Assembly: GCA_003136675.1 (NCBI GenBank)
Contig: PLFE01000171.1
Span: 1-64,000, forward strand
From: Bryobacterales bacterium
GTDB taxonomy: Bacteria; Acidobacteriota; Terriglobia; Bryobacterales; Bryobacteraceae
DNA length: 64,000 nt
Reading direction: 5' to 3'
Position numbers and translations under genes: made by a program. Shown piece by piece: positions 61,370-64,000 of this stretch. Under the pieces are notes generated by a model. The model was not told the origin of the DNA and ran no database searches. It was given only the letters and a program-made list of their open reading frames with translations. Numbering within the stretch: the stretch's first letter is position 1; each line of letters opens with the position of its first letter.

Positions 61370-63934
61370 ATGGCCGTTGCCGGAACGCTTGAAACCGCAC
61401 ACACAGACCAGATCTGGCAGGCGCTGCTAAGCGGCCAGAATATTCCGTTGAACCTCGCGGACGAATTCGCCGCCATCGCCGCGGCGCGGCCGGACACCCC
61501 CGCCGTGATTACCACGAAGCACGGGAAGCTCGGCCACAGCTATCAAACGCTTACTTTTCGTGAGGTGCAGGACCGCGCAGCCAGCTACGCCGCGGGCATG
61601 CGCCAATACGGTATCGAACGTGGCGCAACGGCGCTGGTTCTAGTAAAGCCGATGCCGGATTTCGTTCCGGTGTTTCTGGCGCTCTTCAAAGTGGGCGCGC
61701 TGCCTGTGGCGCTCGATCGCGGCCCCAGCCGTAAGCAGACGCTGAAATCCATTGAACAGATCGGCCCCCGTGTTCTGGTGGGCATTCCAGTCGCGCACGC
61801 CTTGCGCGTCTTCTATCCGAAAACCTTTCGGTCGGTTACCCACCCCGTCACCGCGGGGCGCTCGGTCCTCATCGGCGGCCCCACGCTCGATTCGTGGCGC
61901 AACCTGCCGAAAGAAAGTAACGGAATCGGCGTCACGTCCGCGGAAGACGAGATGGCCATCATCTTCACTACGGGCAGCACCGGCCCCGCCAAGGGTGTGG
62001 TTTACCAGCAGAAAAACGGTGCGGCCATCGTGAAGATTATGCAGGAAGCGCTGGGTGTCGGTCCGGGTGAGGTTTGTCTCGCCTGCTATCCGGCTTTCGC
62101 CATGCACTTCATTGGCGCGGGCGCAACGGTTGTGATGCCGGACATGGACCCGCGCTTCCCCGCCGACGCCGACCCCAAATGCATCCTCGACGTCATTCGC
62201 GACCAGAAACCAACCACGGCGTTTATGCAGATTCCCGTCATCCGGAATCTGCAGAAGTATTGCGAGGAACGCGGCGAGAAGATTCCGCACCTCAAGAAGA
62301 TCCTCACCACGGGCGCTTCTATCCCGGTCGAAATGGTTCGCGCGATGCATTGCGTGCTGGCTGAGCCCGATGCCGACCTTCACATCATGTACGGCGCCAC
62401 CGAGGCACTCTGCGTTTCGTTTGCCACGGGCCGCGACCTCATCGCCCGCGAGAGTTCGCTCGGCGAGGGATGCGGTACCTACCTTGGCCGTCCGTCGGCG
62501 TCGGTGACCGTCAAAATCATTCGCATCCAGGATGGCCCCATCGAGCAATGGGACGAAAGCCAGGTTGTCGGACCAGGGGAAATCGGGGAGGTTTGCGTGT
62601 TCGGTCCCGTAGTGACGCCGGAATACCGCAACCGGCCCGACGCCACGGTGAAGGCCAAGATCCAAGGCGATTCAGGGCTATGGCACCGGATGGGCGATGC
62701 CGGATATTTCGATCCCACCGGCGGCCTCTGGTATTGCGGCCGGATCACGCATCGGGTGCCCGTGGAAGGTGGATTCCTCTATCCAGACCTCACTGAGCCG
62801 GTTTTCAATCGGCATCCGTCGGTCCGCCGCAGCGCGCTGGTGGGCCTTCCCATCCCCGGCTCACGCTTCAAGCGGGCCATCATGATCGTGGAACCCAAAG
62901 ACCCGGCGCATGAGGATTGTGACACGCTGCAAGTCGGGCTGAAAGCTATCGCCAATAGCCAGCCCGGTACGCGCGCCATCGAGGCGGTGCTGATCCACAA
63001 AGAACCGTTCCCGGTGGATATCCGGCACAACGCGAAGATCCTGCGCGAACAGCTTGTGGCGTTTGCCTCGCAGCATGCTCCCGCCCGCGCGGATGCGCGC
63101 GCCGCGGTGCAATACGTCATGTTCAAGGGCCACCGTGTGGCTTACTTCGAGAAGGGGCAGGGAGAAGCGATTCTGTTCCTGCACAATGCGGGCAACGACC
63201 ATCGTATCTGGGAGTATCAGTTCGAGCACTTCGCCCAAACCCACCATGTGGTTGCGCTGGATAGCCTCGGGTACGGACAGTCGGATTCGCCCGTTCTCGA
63301 TTACTCTTTGCCGCTCTACACGGAAATGGTTGCGGCCATTGTAGAGGCTCTGCGGCTTGAACCCGTGACGATGATCGCCACGTGTACGGGGGCGGCCATG
63401 GCGCTCAACTACGCACTGCAAAACCCCGGAAAGGTGAAGCAACTTTTCCTCTTCCATTTAGCCACGGCGAACACGGTGAGCGGCGGAAACCTGGAACGCA
63501 CCACGAAAATGTTCAACGGGCGCAAGAGTTTCGCCCGCGTGTTTATTCCATGGCTGCGCTCGCTGATGACGCATGGCGGCTTGCATAAGGCCATGATCAA
63601 CGGGCAGTATGCGCACCCGTCCAGGGAAACTCCGGAGTTTTTGAAGCACATGCATTCGCTCTATAGCCGCGACGCCGAAGCGTCTTCATTGCTGCGGCTG
63701 TTCAGCAACTGGAGCAGTTTCGCGCCGCTCGACAAGCTGCGGTACGGCGTCGAACTGCCGCCCCTGCACATGTTCTGGGGAGAGAAGAACGAAGTATTGA
63801 AGCTGGAACGCGGGCGGGAACTCTGCCAGACGCTGAGCCCCACTACTTTCGATCTGATTGCCGACGCGGGACACCTGGCGATGCGCGAAAAGCCGGATGA
63901 AGTGATTCAGCGAATTGAACGACTAATGAATTAG
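61370..63934 (+). CDS. OleC-like AMP-dependent ligase fused to an alpha/beta hydrolase
   Basis: The 854-residue protein has an N-terminal ANL-family ligase (about 25-575) with P-loop FTTGSTGPAKGVVY (199-212), YGATEAL (341-347), HRMGDAGYFD and PVDIRHNAKILREQL, the last strongly like OleC, the beta-lactone synthetase of long-chain olefin synthesis. The C-terminal alpha/beta hydrolase (about 583-854) has oxyanion HNAGND, a nucleophile elbow ATCTGA with Cys672, and His835 in DAGHLAMRE; the usual acid Asp position reads Asn807. Known OleB-OleC fusions have the hydrolase first and an Asp nucleophile, so this protein differs on both counts. OleA and OleD are not in the window. Confidence 0.82.
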   Translation: MAVAGTLETAHTDQIWQALLSGQNIPLNLADEFAAIAAARPDTPAVITTKHGKLGHSYQTLTFREVQDRAASYAAGMRQYGIERGATALVLVKPMPDFVPVFLALFKVGALPVALDRGPSRKQTLKSIEQIGPRVLVGIPVAHALRVFYPKTFRSVTHPVTAGRSVLIGGPTLDSWRNLPKESNGIGVTSAEDEMAIIFTTGSTGPAKGVVYQQKNGAAIVKIMQEALGVGPGEVCLACYPAFAMHFIGAGATVVMPDMDPRFPADADPKCILDVIRDQKPTTAFMQIPVIRNLQKYCEERGEKIPHLKKILTTGASIPVEMVRAMHCVLAEPDADLHIMYGATEALCVSFATGRDLIARESSLGEGCGTYLGRPSASVTVKIIRIQDGPIEQWDESQVVGPGEIGEVCVFGPVVTPEYRNRPDATVKAKIQGDSGLWHRMGDAGYFDPTGGLWYCGRITHRVPVEGGFLYPDLTEPVFNRHPSVRRSALVGLPIPGSRFKRAIMIVEPKDPAHEDCDTLQVGLKAIANSQPGTRAIEAVLIHKEPFPVDIRHNAKILREQLVAFASQHAPARADARAAVQYVMFKGHRVAYFEKGQGEAILFLHNAGNDHRIWEYQFEHFAQTHHVVALDSLGYGQSDSPVLDYSLPLYTEMVAAIVEALRLEPVTMIATCTGAAMALNYALQNPGKVKQLFLFHLATANTVSGGNLERTTKMFNGRKSFARVFIPWLRSLMTHGGLHKAMINGQYAHPSRETPEFLKHMHSLYSRDAEASSLLRLFSNWSSFAPLDKLRYGVELPPLHMFWGEKNEVLKLERGRELCQTLSPTTFDLIADAGHLAMREKPDEVIQRIERLMN

Positions 63935-63946
63935 CGGGGTTTGACT

Positions 63947-64000
63947 ATGACCATCGTTGCTTGTTCCGGATGTGGCGCTCCTGTAGAGGATTCGAATCAG
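63947..64000 (+). CDS. Start of a zinc-ribbon protein gene, cut by the window end
   Basis: An ATG at 63947, 13 bases after the ligase stop with a GCGGGG stretch before it, opens TIVACSGCGAPVEDSN. The CSGC pair suggests a zinc ribbon. Only 18 codons are visible, so nothing more can be said. Confidence 0.5.
   Translation, partial: MTIVACSGCGAPVEDSNQ

Noticed and set aside
63970-64000. GATTCGAATC near the window end as a tRNA T-loop
   Set aside because: No acceptor or anticodon stem can be formed and the bases lie in a coding frame with CxxC.

Overview
The window looks like chromosomal DNA of a high-GC soil acidobacterium, most like the Solibacter/Bryobacter group. This is inferred from gene content rather than a database match: an acidobacterial-type duplicated permease (ADOP) with its PadR regulator, three GloVer-repeat secreted proteins, an MGH1-like glycosidase, a Tat-exported Gfo/Idh/MocA oxidoreductase, and dense short-overlap gene packing. 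I found no tRNA, rRNA, CRISPR array, prophage or complete insertion sequence.

Layout. 0-11 kb: zinc-ribbon membrane protein, RhaT-type sugar symporter, ECF sigma/anti-sigma pair, an IS630-like DNA-binding remnant, a B12-dependent acyl-CoA mutase catalytic subunit behind a small membrane protein, a GT4 glycosyltransferase, a junction of two gene remnants, a receiver-less sigma-54 activator, a GloVer protein, a hydrolase, and a ParD antitoxin whose ParE partner is broken. 11.3-16.1 kb: core run rplM-rpsI, rpsB-tsf-pyrH-frr-thrB. 16-23.6 kb: redoxin, CpxR/CpxA-like two-component pair, inositol oxygenase, MGH1-like glycosidase, a probable toxin-antitoxin remnant and a GPH-type transporter.

23.6-31.7 kb is the most unusual block. 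A 1630-residue protein with KS-AT-double hot-dog DH-phosphopantetheinyl transferase domains and no KR or ACP is coupled (TAAATG) to the GPH transporter on the minus strand. Divergently, a freestanding ACP, an alkaline-phosphatase-superfamily enzyme and an alpha/beta hydrolase form a tight operon. I read this as one compact polyketide or lipid locus with an unknown product.

31.7-44.6 kb: secreted and membrane proteins, a Gfo/Idh/MocA oxidoreductase, an OmcA/MtrC-like decaheme cytochrome (ten CXXCH), a BON lipoprotein, a frame-shifted PhyH dioxygenase, a GT-C glycosyltransferase, rpmB, then an exported TPR protein plus caspase-like protease facing a CHASE2 protein and its exported partner. 44.6-53 kb: SMP-30 lactonase with ankyrin protein, a methyltransferase with a signal sequence, ADOP/PadR, carotenoid-synthesis protein, a double-receiver protein and a threonine dehydratase. 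53-64 kb: SDR-GT1-esterase run, a GloVer gene lying between the esterase and a partial copy of its 3' end, an ATPase/nuclease preceded by a near-perfect inverted repeat, a third GloVer protein, an OleC-like ligase fused to an alpha/beta hydrolase with a Cys in the nucleophile position, and the start of a zinc-ribbon gene cut by the window edge.

Several genes have -10-like boxes only 6-11 bases before the start codon, so leaderless transcripts may be common here. Coordinates of start codons are my choices; the reasons are given where they matter.
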